From: Puniceicoccaceae bacterium
Lineage (GTDB): Bacteria; Verrucomicrobiota; Verrucomicrobiia; Opitutales; Coraliomargaritaceae
NCBI GenBank assembly: GCA_018402305.1
Contig: JAGYJE010000020.1
Location: 1 to 33,670, forward strand
Reading direction: 5' to 3'
Length of the DNA: 33,670 nucleotides
Part shown: piece after piece, positions 14,560 through 24,922 of the stretch
Position numbering within the stretch: position 1 is the stretch's first letter
Layout of the letters: the number at the start of each line of letters is the position of its first letter
Translations under genes and position numbers: made by a program
The notes under the pieces: model-generated
Databases searched by the model: none
Told to the model about the DNA's origin: nothing
The model's input: only the letters and a program-made list of their open reading frames with translations

Positions 14560-16163
14560 GGCGATTTACGGAGCTCTTCATGGAGTTGGACGCGTCCAAC
14601 CGCAAGACGGCCAAGTTGGCGGCTTTAAAGCGCTATTTCGCGGAGGTTCCGGCGGCGGACGGGGCATGGACGGTTTTTTTTCTGACGGGGCAGCGGCTGA
14701 AGCGGCCGATTAAGTCACGTGACTTTCGTGAGTGGGCGGGGGCAGTCTGCGGCTATCCGACCTGGATGGTGGAGGCCTGTTACGGGCATGTGGGTGATCT
14801 GGCAGAGACACTGGCCTTGCTGCTGACAGAGAGGAAGGAGGCGGGGCAGCAAAGCGATCTCCCGCTCCATGCGCTGGTCGAGGAAGTGATCGTTCCGCTG
14901 CGGGGGATGGAGCCTGCGGCGCAGCGGGAGCGGGTCGTTGAGGTTTGGTCGCAGCTGGATGGAGAGAGTTGTTTCATCTTTAATAAATTGATCACCGGGG
15001 GCTTTCGGGTCGGGGTGAGTTTGGCAATCGTCAGTGCCGCGCTGGCTGAACTCGCCGGGGTGGAGCCGGCGGTCATGGCGCATCGCTTGATGGGCACCTG
15101 GGAGCCCACAGCGGCGGCCTATCGCTCGCTTTTTTCCGGAGAGTCGACTGGAGACGAATCTGCCAAGCCCTATCCATTTTGTTTGGCCTACCCTTTGGAC
15201 GAGTCGGCCCGCGCGGCCCTCGGTCGGGTTGAGGACTGGCAGATCGAGTGGAAGTGGGACGGCATTCGGGCTCAGTTGATTAAGCGCGGTGGTGAGGTCA
15301 TCATCTGGTCGCGGGGCGAGGAAATGGTGACCGAGCAATTTCCTGAAGTGGCTGAGGCGGCGGCACACTGGCCGGATGCGGTGGTCCTGGATGGAGAGTT
15401 GCTGGCCTGGTCTGATTCAGAGAACCGGCCCGCCCCGTTCTCTGACTTGCAGCGGCGGCTGGGGCGGAAAACGGTCGGCCCCAAGCTACAGCGGGAAGTA
15501 CCGGTGATCTTCATGGTCTACGATGTTTTGGAAATGGATGAGGAGGACCTCAGAGGCCTCGGGAGCGCCGAACGGAGGCAGCGCTTGGAGCGATGGGTGG
15601 AGGGGGTACCGGAAGCGTGTTTCCGCCTTTCGCCGCAAATCAAAGCTGAATCCTGGGAGGCGGTCGCCCAGCTACGCGAGAAATCCCGGCGTCGGCGGGT
15701 TGAGGGACTCATGTTGAAGCGCAATGACGCCGTCTACCACGCCGGCCGGAAAAAGGGAGATTGGTGGAAGTGGAAGGTGGCGCCCTTCACTGTGGATGCG
15801 GTCATGGTCTACGCACAGCAGGGTCATGGGCGACGAGCTGGGCTTTACACGGATTATACATTCTCGGTTTGGTCGGGTGAGCAGCTTTTACCCATTGCCA
15901 AAGCCTACTCCGGCTTGAGCGATGCCGAAATCCGCAAAGTGGACCGCTGGATCCGCCAAAATACCCTCGATTCGCACGGTCCGGTACGCGTGGTGCGGCC
16001 CGAGCTGGTCTTTGAAATCGCTTTTGAGGGGATACTGGAATCGAAGCGGCATAAGTCGGGGCTGGCGGTGCGCTTTCCGCGCATTCTGCGCTGGCGGATC
16101 GATAAGCCCCCGAACGAGGCGGATACGCTCGAAACGATGCAAGGCTTATTGGATCGGGGCTAG
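14556..16163 (+). CDS. ATP-dependent DNA ligase (exonuclease-associated family)
   Basis: The 535-residue length is usual for this family. An N-terminal helical DNA-binding domain (MRRFTELFMELDASNRKTAK; FNKLITGGFRVGVS) leads into the nucleotidyltransferase domain with motif I EWKWDGIRAQ (nucleophile K233), motif III VFMVYDVLE-like (FMVYDVLEMD), motif IV RRVEGLMLKRND, and motif V WWKWKVAPFTVDAV. The OB domain follows, with FAIAFEGILESKRHKSG-like residues (FEIAFEGILESKR) near the end. It seals nicks with ATP and likely acts with the exonuclease in repair. The start overlaps the exonuclease stop by four bases. It is the second DNA ligase in the window, after the NAD+ LigA. Confidence 0.93.
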   Translation: MRRFTELFMELDASNRKTAKLAALKRYFAEVPAADGAWTVFFLTGQRLKRPIKSRDFREWAGAVCGYPTWMVEACYGHVGDLAETLALLLTERKEAGQQSDLPLHALVEEVIVPLRGMEPAAQRERVVEVWSQLDGESCFIFNKLITGGFRVGVSLAIVSAALAELAGVEPAVMAHRLMGTWEPTAAAYRSLFSGESTGDESAKPYPFCLAYPLDESARAALGRVEDWQIEWKWDGIRAQLIKRGGEVIIWSRGEEMVTEQFPEVAEAAAHWPDAVVLDGELLAWSDSENRPAPFSDLQRRLGRKTVGPKLQREVPVIFMVYDVLEMDEEDLRGLGSAERRQRLERWVEGVPEACFRLSPQIKAESWEAVAQLREKSRRRRVEGLMLKRNDAVYHAGRKKGDWWKWKVAPFTVDAVMVYAQQGHGRRAGLYTDYTFSVWSGEQLLPIAKAYSGLSDAEIRKVDRWIRQNTLDSHGPVRVVRPELVFEIAFEGILESKRHKSGLAVRFPRILRWRIDKPPNEADTLETMQGLLDRG

Positions 16164-16232
16164 GGCGTTTGCCGAGGCGTTTTGCGGGAGGCTTACTGCT
16201 GGTTTGGCTTTACAAATTTTTCAATAGATGGC

Positions 16233-16260
16233 TTGACGAAGTGTTCCCGTGGCCTACGCT
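16233..16260 (+). promoter_or_regulatory. Candidate tRNA-Gln promoter
   Basis: TTGACG (16233-16238) and TACGCT (16255-16260) are spaced by 16 bases and end 13 bases before the mature tRNA start. This position is right for a tRNA promoter. The -10 matches only three of six consensus bases. Confidence 0.45.
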
Positions 16261-16273
16261 GCCCCACTCAAAT

Positions 16274-16347
16274 AGGCCGATGGTGTAATGGTAGCACAAC
16301 GGTTTTTGGTACCGTTTGTCGGGGTTCAAATCCCTGTCGGCCTGCCA
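16274..16347 (+). tRNA. tRNA-Gln (anticodon TTG)
   Basis: The acceptor stem AGGCCGA (16274-16280) pairs fully with TCGGCCT (16337-16343). The discriminator is G and the CCA end (16345-16347) is encoded. The D-arm contains GTGTAATGGTAGCAC. The anticodon arm is ACGGT-TTTTGGT-ACCGT, which puts TTG at positions 34-36. The T-arm is CGGGGTTCAAATCCCTG. All arms fold canonically. Confidence 0.96.
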
Positions 16348-16352
16348 CTTTT

Positions 16353-16384
16353 AAGCGTCCCGTTCATGCGGGGCGCTTTTTTTT
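16353..16384 (+). terminator. Rho-independent terminator after tRNA-Gln
   Basis: A stem AAGCGTCCC / GGGGCGCTT (16353-16361 / 16370-16378, one G-U pair) with an 8-base loop is followed by a run of Ts to 16384. It ends the tRNA transcript, and its position between convergent units may also protect hisF. Confidence 0.88.
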
Positions 16385-16444
16385 GGCAGAATGATTTTTT
16401 TGCGGAATGATCCTGTTGAGACAGCCGGGCACGGATTCGGGCAC

Positions 16445-17209
16445 CTAGAGCCGCACGGGCAGTCCCTTGGACTTTAAGTGCTCTTTTGCTTGCCGGATGG
16501 TGAAGGTGCCAAAGTGGAAGATGGACGCGGCCAGCACGGCGCAGGTTTTCCCATCGATGATGGCGTCGGCGAGGTGTTCCAGACTGCCGGCACCTCCAGA
16601 GGCGATTACAGGGACTTCGACGGCCTCGCTGACAGCGCGGTTTAGGGCGTTGTCGAATCCGGCTTTGGTGCCGTCAGAATCCATGCTGGTGAGGAGGATT
16701 TCGCCAGCGCCGAGCGAGACCACCCGCTGCGCCCATTCAACTGCATCGAGTCCGGCCGGTTTACGGCCGCCGTGAGTATAGACCTCCCATTTGTCCGGCT
16801 GGCCGGGCACGCGTTTGGCATCGACGGCCACGACGATACATTGATTGCCGAAACGGGCGGCGGATTCGCGGATCAAATCCGGATTGAGAATGGCGGCGGT
16901 GTTGAGGCTGACCTTGTCAGCCCCGGCATTGAGCATTGCACGGATGTCATCGACCGTGCGGAGTCCGCCGCCCACGGTGAGGGGCATGAAGCATTCGGAG
17001 GCCGTGCGCTCGACCACATCGATCATCGTCTTACGCTCGTCGCTCGATGCCGTGATGTCGAGAAAGACAAGCTCGTCGGCCCCCTGCTGCTCATAGGCCT
17101 TGGCTTGTTCGACAGGATCACCCGCATCGATTAGATTGACGAAGTTGACGCCCTTGACCACGCGCCCGTCATGAACGTCAAGGCAGGGAATGATGCGAAT
17201 GGAGAGCAC
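16445..17209 (-). CDS. hisF: Imidazole glycerol phosphate synthase subunit HisF
   Basis: HisF is the cyclase half of the HisFH complex, turning PRFAR and ammonia into imidazole glycerol phosphate and AICAR. The 254-residue (beta/alpha)8 barrel starts [20 protein letters not shown] with catalytic D11; the second catalytic Asp is in VVAVDAKRV (near residue 130). Other markers are [29 protein letters not shown] and VIASGGAG. No other his gene is beside it. It starts five bases after the stop of the 591-residue protein gene, so it is probably co-transcribed with it. Confidence 0.97.
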   Translation of the reverse strand: MLSIRIIPCLDVHDGRVVKGVNFVNLIDAGDPVEQAKAYEQQGADELVFLDITASSDERKTMIDVVERTASECFMPLTVGGGLRTVDDIRAMLNAGADKVSLNTAAILNPDLIRESAARFGNQCIVVAVDAKRVPGQPDKWEVYTHGGRKPAGLDAVEWAQRVVSLGAGEILLTSMDSDGTKAGFDNALNRAVSEAVEVPVIASGGAGSLEHLADAIIDGKTCAVLAASIFHFGTFTIRQAKEHLKSKGLPVRL

Positions 17210-17214
17210 TTGGA

Positions 17215-18990
17215 TTATTCGTCCGCAAAGGCGATATCGGGCTCAAATGAGAGGGCCAGGCGGTATTGGGTGCCAGGCCGCATGACGAGGGGCCGGTCGC
17301 GCTGGAGGATCTGCAGGTAGTGCAGATTGCCGTAGTAGGTGCGCATCTTCGGGTCTTCCGTGACGACTTCGAGATCCTTCCATTCCGCCTGGAAGTCGTC
17401 CTTGATAACTTCGGTGCCGTGGCCGCCCTCGCCGAGGGTGAACGCAGTGCCGACGCGGTAGCGACTATGTGGTGCGGCAATGGCGAGAATGTAGCGCATC
17501 TTGTCGAGTGTGACCTGTTGTTTTACGGTGAAGCAAAACTCGCAGGTGATCTTCTTTTTAAGGAAGGACCAAACGACCTTGCAGCTGCCGAGACCGTTGA
17601 CGACTTCTTCGTCTTTTGTCACGAGTTCAGGCTGGTCGTATTTGAAAGTGAGGGCGTTGCGGAGGCCCATGCTCGTGGTGCAATTTTTGCCATAGAAGGA
17701 GGGGATAACTACCTTATCTCCAAAGGTGAGCTCCGGCTGCATGATCGGCAAATAGTGATCGACGGGCCAATCGAAGATCCCCGGCGAGTGGGGGAAGGCG
17801 AGGTAATCGCAGGTCCCCTTGCCGAGTTTGCTGGAGGCCATGAGGGGCAACTGGAGTGCCAGACCGGACTCTGGATCCTGGTAAACGAAAAGGCCCTGCT
17901 CCTTGCGGTGCGACTTATCGAAACTGACGTAGCGAGCCACCTTGCGGGCGGGCACGGCGGCGGATGGTGCCGCGCTGCCACCGGCAGAGCGGGCGAGGCG
18001 TGACCATTGGCAAAGATAGCGAGCGGCATCGAAGTTGGCCATACGCGTGGTGTGGTAGGGCACCGTGTTGCGCTCCTCGTCGCGGATGACAAGGGCGCCG
18101 CTTTCCTGGTCAAGGTAGGTCACAAAGAAATTCATGAAAAGGCGACGCACGGTATCGACGTAAAGGTCGCGTTGGTTGGGTGCGATCCAGCCATCGCGCA
18201 GTGCTTGTAGGACCAAGCTGATGCAGTGCATTTGGCCATAGGCCCCAAGAGAGCGGCCATAAGCCCAACCGACGCCGTCCTGGCGCGCTAGGTCCGGGAT
18301 CAGCTTTAAGTATTTCTCCGAGTAGGACCGGAGGCTGGGAAGCTTGCGCTCACGCAAGTGCAGGTTTGCATGGAGTTGAAGCGACTGCCGTATAAAGACG
18401 AAACTGAGCACGCCGTAGATATCGAAAGCACCGCCTAGGCGGTTTTCCTCTCCTCCCGCATCGTCGAAATATCCAGTCGAGGAATTGCTGTCAATCCGTT
18501 CTAAAAAGCGGTCAATGAGCCGACCGGTCTCGTCCTTTTTGGAGAGACCGAGGCTGAACCGGGTGACGGCCTTGGCGATATTGAAAGCCTGGTAGTGGTT
18601 TTCGTAGTCGCTGCGCTCAAGGAGCAGCTTGTCCAGTTGTTCACGGGTCGGATCCATGAGGCGCTCCCAGACAGCGTTCCGGTCTTTGGCCGGGCTGAAG
18701 GACAACAGGCCGAGTGCCGCGTAAGCGAGCCCGTTCTCCATTTCCTCCGAACTAAACGCCTGGGCGGTGACGGTGCGCGCCGCCAGATCAATCAAATCGT
18801 AGTCGCCCAGCGTGGTCTCGTTGGTTGCACGGTAGTATTCACCGATCGCAAGAGCGGCGTGACCGGGTTCATCCATACGGCTGGACTCTCCAGCGACAGG
18901 GGTCACCGTGCCTTGCTCGGTGATTGATTCTAAATTTTGACCCAAAATGGATTGGGCCATGTCGAGGCATTGATCTGCAAAGTTTTCCAT
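17215..18990 (-). CDS. Unknown 591-residue protein, predicted helical toroid plus beta domain
   Basis: I do not recognise a named family with confidence. From ATG 18990 ([16 protein letters not shown]) there is no signal peptide, so it should be cytoplasmic; upstream codons to 19017 start at TTG and are not needed. Residues to about 330 are mainly helical with motifs [20 protein letters not shown] and [20 protein letters not shown], reminiscent of (alpha/alpha)6 toroid enzymes such as uncharacterised glycoside hydrolase-like or DUF2264-like proteins. From about residue 350 it becomes beta-rich. The conserved aromatic and charged residues in the toroid part could form a sugar site. It lies directly upstream of hisF (five-base gap) and is divergent from acs. 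A polysaccharide-related enzyme is my best guess, weakly held. Confidence 0.6.
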   Translation of the reverse strand: MENFADQCLDMAQSILGQNLESITEQGTVTPVAGESSRMDEPGHAALAIGEYYRATNETTLGDYDLIDLAARTVTAQAFSSEEMENGLAYAALGLLSFSPAKDRNAVWERLMDPTREQLDKLLLERSDYENHYQAFNIAKAVTRFSLGLSKKDETGRLIDRFLERIDSNSSTGYFDDAGGEENRLGGAFDIYGVLSFVFIRQSLQLHANLHLRERKLPSLRSYSEKYLKLIPDLARQDGVGWAYGRSLGAYGQMHCISLVLQALRDGWIAPNQRDLYVDTVRRLFMNFFVTYLDQESGALVIRDEERNTVPYHTTRMANFDAARYLCQWSRLARSAGGSAAPSAAVPARKVARYVSFDKSHRKEQGLFVYQDPESGLALQLPLMASSKLGKGTCDYLAFPHSPGIFDWPVDHYLPIMQPELTFGDKVVIPSFYGKNCTTSMGLRNALTFKYDQPELVTKDEEVVNGLGSCKVVWSFLKKKITCEFCFTVKQQVTLDKMRYILAIAAPHSRYRVGTAFTLGEGGHGTEVIKDDFQAEWKDLEVVTEDPKMRTYYGNLHYLQILQRDRPLVMRPGTQYRLALSFEPDIAFADE

Positions 18991-19217
18991 CAGTAGTAAG
19001 ACGCACCCACGGTGCAAGCAAGCCGATGAGGAAGGTTTCCCGAGCTCAAGTTGTCAACAGCATTCAAAGATAATCACAATTGCGCCCGTTCCACTCTGGA
19101 GGAGGCGTAAAATCTATTGACCTGCTGCCGTGTCAGGTTTGGGTTTCGTATATAAGTTTTTTTAACATCAACGATAAGGCGGAAAACGCCGCTCACCCCT
19201 ACTACCCACCCAAGAAA

Positions 19218-21182
19218 ATGACTACTGACAATACCTCCATGGAGTCGGTCTCGCATGAGCACCGCAAATTTCCACCGTCTGCGGATTTTGTAAAGAATGC
19301 TCACATCAGCGGATCGGACGCTTACCAGGAGATGTATGAAAGAAGTCTGCGGGAGCCGGAAGCTTTTTGGGCGGACGCTGCGAGTGAGCTCCATTGGTTT
19401 AAAAAATGGGATACAGTGTTGGACGCATCCGAAGCGCCCTTTTTCAAGTGGTATGCGGGGAGTCGGACGAATCTTTCCTACAACTGCCTAGACCGCCATG
19501 TCGTCGAGGGGCGCGGCGATAAGGTCGCGATTCACTGGGAGGGCGAGCCCGGGGATAGCCGCGATATATCCTACGCTGAACTTCTCTGCGAGGTCTGCCG
19601 CTTTGCCAACGTGCTCAAAGCGAAGGGCATCAAAAAAGGAGACCGGATTGCGATTTACCTGCCTATGATTCCTCAGCTGGCGGTCGCTGTGTTGGCCTGC
19701 GCGCGGATCGGGGCGGTCCATTCGGTGGTGTTTGCGGGATTTTCGTCGGATTCGATCCGTGATCGTGTGCTGGACAGTGAGACCTGCATGGTGATTACAG
19801 GCGATGGTGGCTACCGCCGGGGTAAGCTGCTCGAATTGAAAAAAATCGTTGACGAGGGGGTAGCCGATTGCGCCTGCGTCAAGAACGTCATTGTCGTCAA
19901 GCGCGGTGAGGCGCATCCAGTCGATTGTCCGATGCAAGCGGACCGCGATAGCTGGTATCATGATCTGATTGTCAATGTGAGCGACGAATGCCCTGCGGAG
20001 GAAATGGAAGCGGAGGACCTGCTCTTCCTCCTGTATACAAGTGGGACGACGGGCAAGCCAAAGGGGATCATGCACACCACGGCAGGTTATCAGGTCTACA
20101 GCTACCTGACGGCTAAGTATGTTTTTGATTTGAAGCAGGACGACGTTTACTGGTGCACCGCAGATGTCGGCTGGATCACAGGCCATACCTACATTGTCTA
20201 TGGCATCCTGCAAAACGGCGTCACCCAGGTGATGTATGAAGGTGCGCCCAACCACCCCGATGCGGGTCGATTCTGGGAGATCATCGACAAATACAAGGTC
20301 TCAATTTTCTACACCGCTCCCACCGCGATCCGCGCGTTTATGAAATGGGGCGATCATTGGTTGGATGGAAAGGATCTTTCGTCGCTGCGGCTGTTGGGCA
20401 CGGTCGGAGAAGCGATCAATCCGGAGGCGTGGATCTGGTATCATGAAATGATCGGGGGAGCGCGCTGCCCCATCGTGGATACTTGGTGGCAGACAGAGAC
20501 GGGTGGCCATATGCTCACGCCACTGCCCGGCGCAACGCCGACCAAGCCCGGCTGCGCAACCGTGCCTTTTTTTGGTGTGGAACCTGCCATCCTGAGTGAT
20601 GACGGAGAGGAGGTCCCCGCGGGTATTTTGGCCATCAAGAAGCCCTGGCCCGGGATGCTTCGGGGGATCTACGGTGATCCGCAGCGTTTTAAAGACACCT
20701 ACTGGTGCAAGTGGGGCGGTCAGTATTATTTCCCCGGAGACGGTGCGCGACGCGATGAGGATGGCTTCATCTGGATTCTTGGCCGGGTCGATGATGTGGT
20801 GAATGTGTCGGGGCACCGAATTGGGACCGCCGAGCTGGAGAGCGTCTTTGTTGAACACAAAGACGTGGCGGAGTCAGCCGTCGTCGGGATTCCGCATGCT
20901 ATTAAGGGGACGGGGCTGATCGCTTTTGTCACTGTGATTGAGGGCCGTGTCCATGACGATCACTTGCGTAAAGAATTGGTCGCCATGATTGATAAGAGCA
21001 TTGGGAAGTTTGCCCGCCCCGATCGCATCCTTTTCGCCTCAGACTTGCCCAAGACCCGTTCCGGAAAAATTATGCGGCGACTACTGCGCGATATCGCCGA
21101 GGGGAAAGAACTCGGCAACACGGCTACCTTGGCGGATCCTTCCGTCGTCGAAGCATTGCAGAGGCAGTATCTGAAGGCGTAG
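19218..21182 (+). CDS. acs: Acetyl-CoA synthetase
   Basis: This AMP-forming acetate:CoA ligase makes acetyl-CoA from acetate, ATP and CoA. From ATG 19218 it has 654 residues, the family's usual length; the frame is open to 19080 but the extra 46 residues are unlike Acs. Key segments are the phosphate loop [31 protein letters not shown], the substrate-pocket region [44 protein letters not shown], and [11 protein letters not shown] with K617, the residue whose acetylation silences Acs in other bacteria. The 227-base gap to the divergent gene likely holds its promoter; TTGACC (19117-19122) and TATATA (19149-19154) are present but 26 bases apart, so I do not call them. Confidence 0.96.
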   Translation: MTTDNTSMESVSHEHRKFPPSADFVKNAHISGSDAYQEMYERSLREPEAFWADAASELHWFKKWDTVLDASEAPFFKWYAGSRTNLSYNCLDRHVVEGRGDKVAIHWEGEPGDSRDISYAELLCEVCRFANVLKAKGIKKGDRIAIYLPMIPQLAVAVLACARIGAVHSVVFAGFSSDSIRDRVLDSETCMVITGDGGYRRGKLLELKKIVDEGVADCACVKNVIVVKRGEAHPVDCPMQADRDSWYHDLIVNVSDECPAEEMEAEDLLFLLYTSGTTGKPKGIMHTTAGYQVYSYLTAKYVFDLKQDDVYWCTADVGWITGHTYIVYGILQNGVTQVMYEGAPNHPDAGRFWEIIDKYKVSIFYTAPTAIRAFMKWGDHWLDGKDLSSLRLLGTVGEAINPEAWIWYHEMIGGARCPIVDTWWQTETGGHMLTPLPGATPTKPGCATVPFFGVEPAILSDDGEEVPAGILAIKKPWPGMLRGIYGDPQRFKDTYWCKWGGQYYFPGDGARRDEDGFIWILGRVDDVVNVSGHRIGTAELESVFVEHKDVAESAVVGIPHAIKGTGLIAFVTVIEGRVHDDHLRKELVAMIDKSIGKFARPDRILFASDLPKTRSGKIMRRLLRDIAEGKELGNTATLADPSVVEALQRQYLKA

Positions 21183-21189
21183 TTCGAAC

Positions 21190-21223
21190 CGCTCAGGGTA
21201 TCGTTGACTCGCTCAGGGTATCG
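21190..21223 (+). repeat. Direct repeat at the acs / PEPCK-like convergence
   Basis: CGCTCAGGGTATCG occurs at 21190-21203 and 21210-21223, a 20-base period. The second copy includes the stop codon and last codons of the minus-strand gene. It may be a recent local duplication. Confidence 0.6.
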
Positions 21224-24200
21224 GCTGGCGGCCAATCGTGCCGACTAAGGTCTCGATGTAGTTTTTCGAGCTAACGCGGATCAGTGTCTCCTTTGCAGCT
21301 GTTAGTCGGCGCTCGACATTCAGACGCTTCGCCACGCTTACATGCGTCTTGCGCTGGAGGAAGTTTTCCAGGTAGGCGACGTGCTTTTTCCAAAGTGCCA
21401 CATCGCTGGTCTGTTGGCTTTGTAAACGCTCAGCATACCAATCGCTGCGCAACATCGACTCACGGGTGAAGAGCTCGCGGATTTTTGGAGAGTCCAGGTC
21501 CTCACCTTCGAAGGTGCCCTCTCGCATGATATGCAGCAACGCTCTCAGCGGTGGGCAGGCCTCATTGATCGAGCCATCCTCGAAGTAATTAGCGGCGACC
21601 TCCTGATGGGCGGCAATGATCGTATTCATGCCTTCGACGAAGGTCTCCATGTCCTGCAGTTCCGGTCGGAGCATTGCCTCGTTTAGCACTGAAGTCGGAC
21701 TGTTGAAAACACGGCCGAAGAAGATGCGGACGAATTTTGCGGTGATACGGTAGCCTATGCGGCTGGCCAGTACTTTTTGGCCATTGTGTTCGAAGTCCTC
21801 TACCTTCTCCAGGTAGCCGTGCTCGATCAGCCACTTCGGATCGGTTTCCTCGCTCTTCAGACGGCACCAAATCTCGGGCACCAACAGGCTAATATCGTGG
21901 TCCACGCGGAAGTTCGGGCCAACATAGCCAGCTGCCGTGATGAAGGCCGGTTGCTCGGTGACGAGATAGGCCACCAGTGCGTTGTTCAAGTCGTAGATCG
22001 GAGGCAGCGCATTGAATGGAGCCTTCGTTAAAGCTCCTTCAGAGCCGGCACCCGTCGTCGATGGAGACTTGCCGGTGATACTGGCAATGAATTCCATGAA
22101 GAGCTCGGGAAGTTCCATGTGATGAATCGGATTGAAGACGCAGAGCGGTTTGACGCCCGACTCGGGTTCTGCCGGATTGTTGCGACGACCGGGCAGGATC
22201 GAGGTGACTGGCCGGAGTAGAGGCGATTGTGAGTCCTGCCGGCGGTAGAGCCGCGAACTTATGTCCGCCAAGTAGACCGCCCTCGGGTCCTTAAGGTCCG
22301 GGCGAACCTGGAGATAGCGGGGATTCTTCGTCGGGCTACCATCCACAATGCGCGGGTAGGCATTGGTGCTGTAGTAGTCAGGCGATTTACCGGCATCAAA
22401 TTTTAGGATCAGGTTGCGCATCGGCTCAGTGTATTGGCCAAATCGGATTGCGTCTTCGGTCTCTTCTTTGGCGAAGGCACGCGTCAGGGGCGCGTAGTTA
22501 CTAAGGAAGGCTCCCTTGGAACTGAGGTCCGCTTCAGCCCCCTTGTCGTAGCCGCGGATGATGGCGTCGTCAGGGCGCTGGAAGAAACGGTATTCGCAGT
22601 TGTGCACAAACTTGGCCGAGGGTAGGGACCAACCCGGTGGCAGGCTTTTCAACTGAGAGGTCGGTGCGACCACCGAAGCAGTGATGTCGTCTTCCAGGGA
22701 AATTTTCGCTGCGGGCATGAAGTCTTTGCGCAAGCCAAAGGTTCGCCAGGAGCCGTTTGCAGTGTATCCAACACGCAGATACTGGGTCAGCATGGGTTGC
22801 TCGCGGTAGCGAAGGATGTTGCCAGGTTCGCCATCGATTAAGTCAACGGCAAAGCGCTTCCGCCAGTGACCACCCCAATCCTCCTTGTAGAAGCGTTTGA
22901 TAATAAAGACGAGCTCTTTGACGTGCTGCGGAATTGAACGAAGCCACTGGTTATACGATTCAGTATAATCGGCCTCGGATGGAGTCAAGAGTTTGATGAC
23001 AGAGCCCAGAGACCGATCTTTACTCAGAAGCAATCTTCCCTTCGGCTTGTTCTTCGAACCGTCTAAAAAACGGTCCCCATATTCGCGATTGATGATTTCC
23101 TCAACCAGATCAAAGTCTTTTTCGAAATCCTTCACAAAAACAGGGCCGGAGATAATTGCGTCTGTTATTGGCTTGGAGATTTCTGATTTGCCACCGCCTG
23201 AAACGGTGCAGGGTTTGTGGCAGACTCGGCTCTCCGCCGTATGGCCTACGAGTCGCCAACGGCGCCCCTCGGCTGGCTTGATCATTTGGACCTTATAGCC
23301 CGATGGGAGGACGTAGGTATTGATGGGAAGCAGTTTGATCGTCTGCGGATCCCCTTCCTTTGTCCACGTAATGCTCTGGGAATTGAGTTCGATCCGGGAA
23401 TCCTCTGGTATGTAAAGGATATCCGGATACAGTTTGTCGATTGCGTAGCCCTCAGGTTTGAGGTCGATGCGGTCGTTGTAGCGCGCGACCACTCCGTCGA
23501 AGGTTTGGTCGACTTCGGAGTAATACTGACTGAGCTGAAAGTCCTCACCGAGATCGTAGCCGGTAAAAGCGAGCGTCCCACCAGCGTGCTCTTCTTCCGC
23601 CAGACCATGCAGATTCGCGGACAGGCTGATCTGGGTCTTAACCTCCTTCTTGCAGTAGCCGAAGTAGTTGTCGGCAATCGCGGTTACGACGATCCCCCGT
23701 GCGTCGCGGCAGGTGATCTTGAAGGCTCCACCGTCGTTGTAGAGTTCATCTTCCGTTTCCCAGCACATACCATCCCGTTTTTGCCGGTCGGTAGCCTCTT
23801 TAAACTGTGGTAGCCCCAGCTCTTTCTTCGTTGTCCCCATTAAGTGGGGCGCAAGTATCACACAGCCGCTGTGACCGGTCCAATGTTCGGGGTCCAAAGC
23901 CGCGTCATTTTCCGCAATATATGGGTCGCCGCCGTTGCCGAAAATGGATTCGACAAAGTCGAGATTCGAAACCAGATTGCCCGGAGCAAAGAAGCGCACT
24001 TCCATCGTCTTTTCTTTGCAGAACCCACTCACCTCGGGAAGCACCACCGGTCGAAGGAGCAGCGAGACCCAGGCCTTGGCCTTTTCTTTTTCGTTCGCGA
24101 GGAAGGGGAGGGTTTTGAGAACTTCCGGAGCGCCGCGCAGGGCCTTCGAGAAAAGGCGGGCTGCGGCGATTTTTGGTACCGCTTTTTTATCATTGGGAAT

Positions 24201-24671
24201 TGGCAGGCCACCTTCCGTTACGTGAAAAACTCCTTTGGTCGTTCGGCGGTCGCTTTTCGGGTTGTGCAAGACCCCTTGTTGAATCCGGTAAGAGTCCATG
24301 ATCTCGGAAGAGAAGTGATCACCCTGGGCAGGAACGGACAAAGTGCGGGCAACGCCGTGGCGATCCAGATTGAGTGTCTCGCCAGGCAGGTAGGGGATAT
24401 CGTCGGCATCCAGCTCGCTGAAGTAATCTGCCAGAAAGTCCTGCACCCGTTGGTCGCAGGGAGGGAGATGGTTGGCCAGAAGGCGAGACTTCTCCTGGTA
24501 ACTGGCTAGGAGGGAACGGCTCAACCCACTGATCTCCGTGCAGGTTAGGGCTTTAAAGGTCGGCTGACCAATCGATGTGAGTTTTAGGTTTACGTATTCG
24601 CGAAGCGATTGTTCATCGTGCGCGTAGTCGGCTGTTTTTGGATCGAGTCCGAGCTGTGTAGAGAAGTCCAT
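21213..24671 (-). CDS. Putative PPi-type phosphoenolpyruvate carboxykinase
   Basis: The 1152-residue cytoplasmic protein matches the size of the large PPi-dependent PEP carboxykinases known from Entamoeba and Propionibacterium, about 1130-1150 residues. From memory of that family I recognise the region FFAPGNLVSNLDFVESIFGN, the segment EHWTGHSGCVILAPHLMGTTKKELGLPQ, the stretch ELYNDGGAFKITCRDARG, and YFGYCKKEVKTQIS followed by EEEHAGGTLAF. A P-loop-like CTVSGGGKSEISK lies near the middle. The enzyme would interconvert oxaloacetate plus PPi and PEP plus CO2 plus phosphate, at the junction of glycolysis, gluconeogenesis and the TCA cycle. No alignment could be run, so the identity is a recognition call. 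Acetyl-CoA synthetase is the convergent neighbour, also central carbon. The start ATG 24671 (MDFSTQLGLDPK) has no strong Shine-Dalgarno; the frame is intact throughout. Confidence 0.62.
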   Translation of the reverse strand: MDFSTQLGLDPKTADYAHDEQSLREYVNLKLTSIGQPTFKALTCTEISGLSRSLLASYQEKSRLLANHLPPCDQRVQDFLADYFSELDADDIPYLPGETLNLDRHGVARTLSVPAQGDHFSSEIMDSYRIQQGVLHNPKSDRRTTKGVFHVTEGGLPIPNDKKAVPKIAAARLFSKALRGAPEVLKTLPFLANEKEKAKAWVSLLLRPVVLPEVSGFCKEKTMEVRFFAPGNLVSNLDFVESIFGNGGDPYIAENDAALDPEHWTGHSGCVILAPHLMGTTKKELGLPQFKEATDRQKRDGMCWETEDELYNDGGAFKITCRDARGIVVTAIADNYFGYCKKEVKTQISLSANLHGLAEEEHAGGTLAFTGYDLGEDFQLSQYYSEVDQTFDGVVARYNDRIDLKPEGYAIDKLYPDILYIPEDSRIELNSQSITWTKEGDPQTIKLLPINTYVLPSGYKVQMIKPAEGRRWRLVGHTAESRVCHKPCTVSGGGKSEISKPITDAIISGPVFVKDFEKDFDLVEEIINREYGDRFLDGSKNKPKGRLLLSKDRSLGSVIKLLTPSEADYTESYNQWLRSIPQHVKELVFIIKRFYKEDWGGHWRKRFAVDLIDGEPGNILRYREQPMLTQYLRVGYTANGSWRTFGLRKDFMPAAKISLEDDITASVVAPTSQLKSLPPGWSLPSAKFVHNCEYRFFQRPDDAIIRGYDKGAEADLSSKGAFLSNYAPLTRAFAKEETEDAIRFGQYTEPMRNLILKFDAGKSPDYYSTNAYPRIVDGSPTKNPRYLQVRPDLKDPRAVYLADISSRLYRRQDSQSPLLRPVTSILPGRRNNPAEPESGVKPLCVFNPIHHMELPELFMEFIASITGKSPSTTGAGSEGALTKAPFNALPPIYDLNNALVAYLVTEQPAFITAAGYVGPNFRVDHDISLLVPEIWCRLKSEETDPKWLIEHGYLEKVEDFEHNGQKVLASRIGYRITAKFVRIFFGRVFNSPTSVLNEAMLRPELQDMETFVEGMNTIIAAHQEVAANYFEDGSINEACPPLRALLHIMREGTFEGEDLDSPKIRELFTRESMLRSDWYAERLQSQQTSDVALWKKHVAYLENFLQRKTHVSVAKRLNVERRLTAAKETLIRVSSKNYIETLVGTIGRQPIP

Positions 24672-24922
24672 GCGTTTAATTTCCAGTTGAGGATTTAATT
24701 GTCCGGTCAGCAGAAAACCTGCCGACCCGTTGTCTATTTTAAATCAAAGGAAGGATGCAAGCGGAACCGTGAAATGAAGACCGATTGTATTCCAAAAAAT
24801 CTTTGAATAAGCCCAACTGATTTCCCCGACATCAAGATAAAAGCACCAGACGTCAACGGCTTAACCCGAGTTCCGCAGTTATTTAGGGCGTTTTGTTGAT
24901 AATCAATGACTTGCATCCAAAA

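Noticed and set aside
19117..19154. TTGACC and TATATA as an acs promoter
   Set aside because: The 26-base spacing is far outside the usual range.
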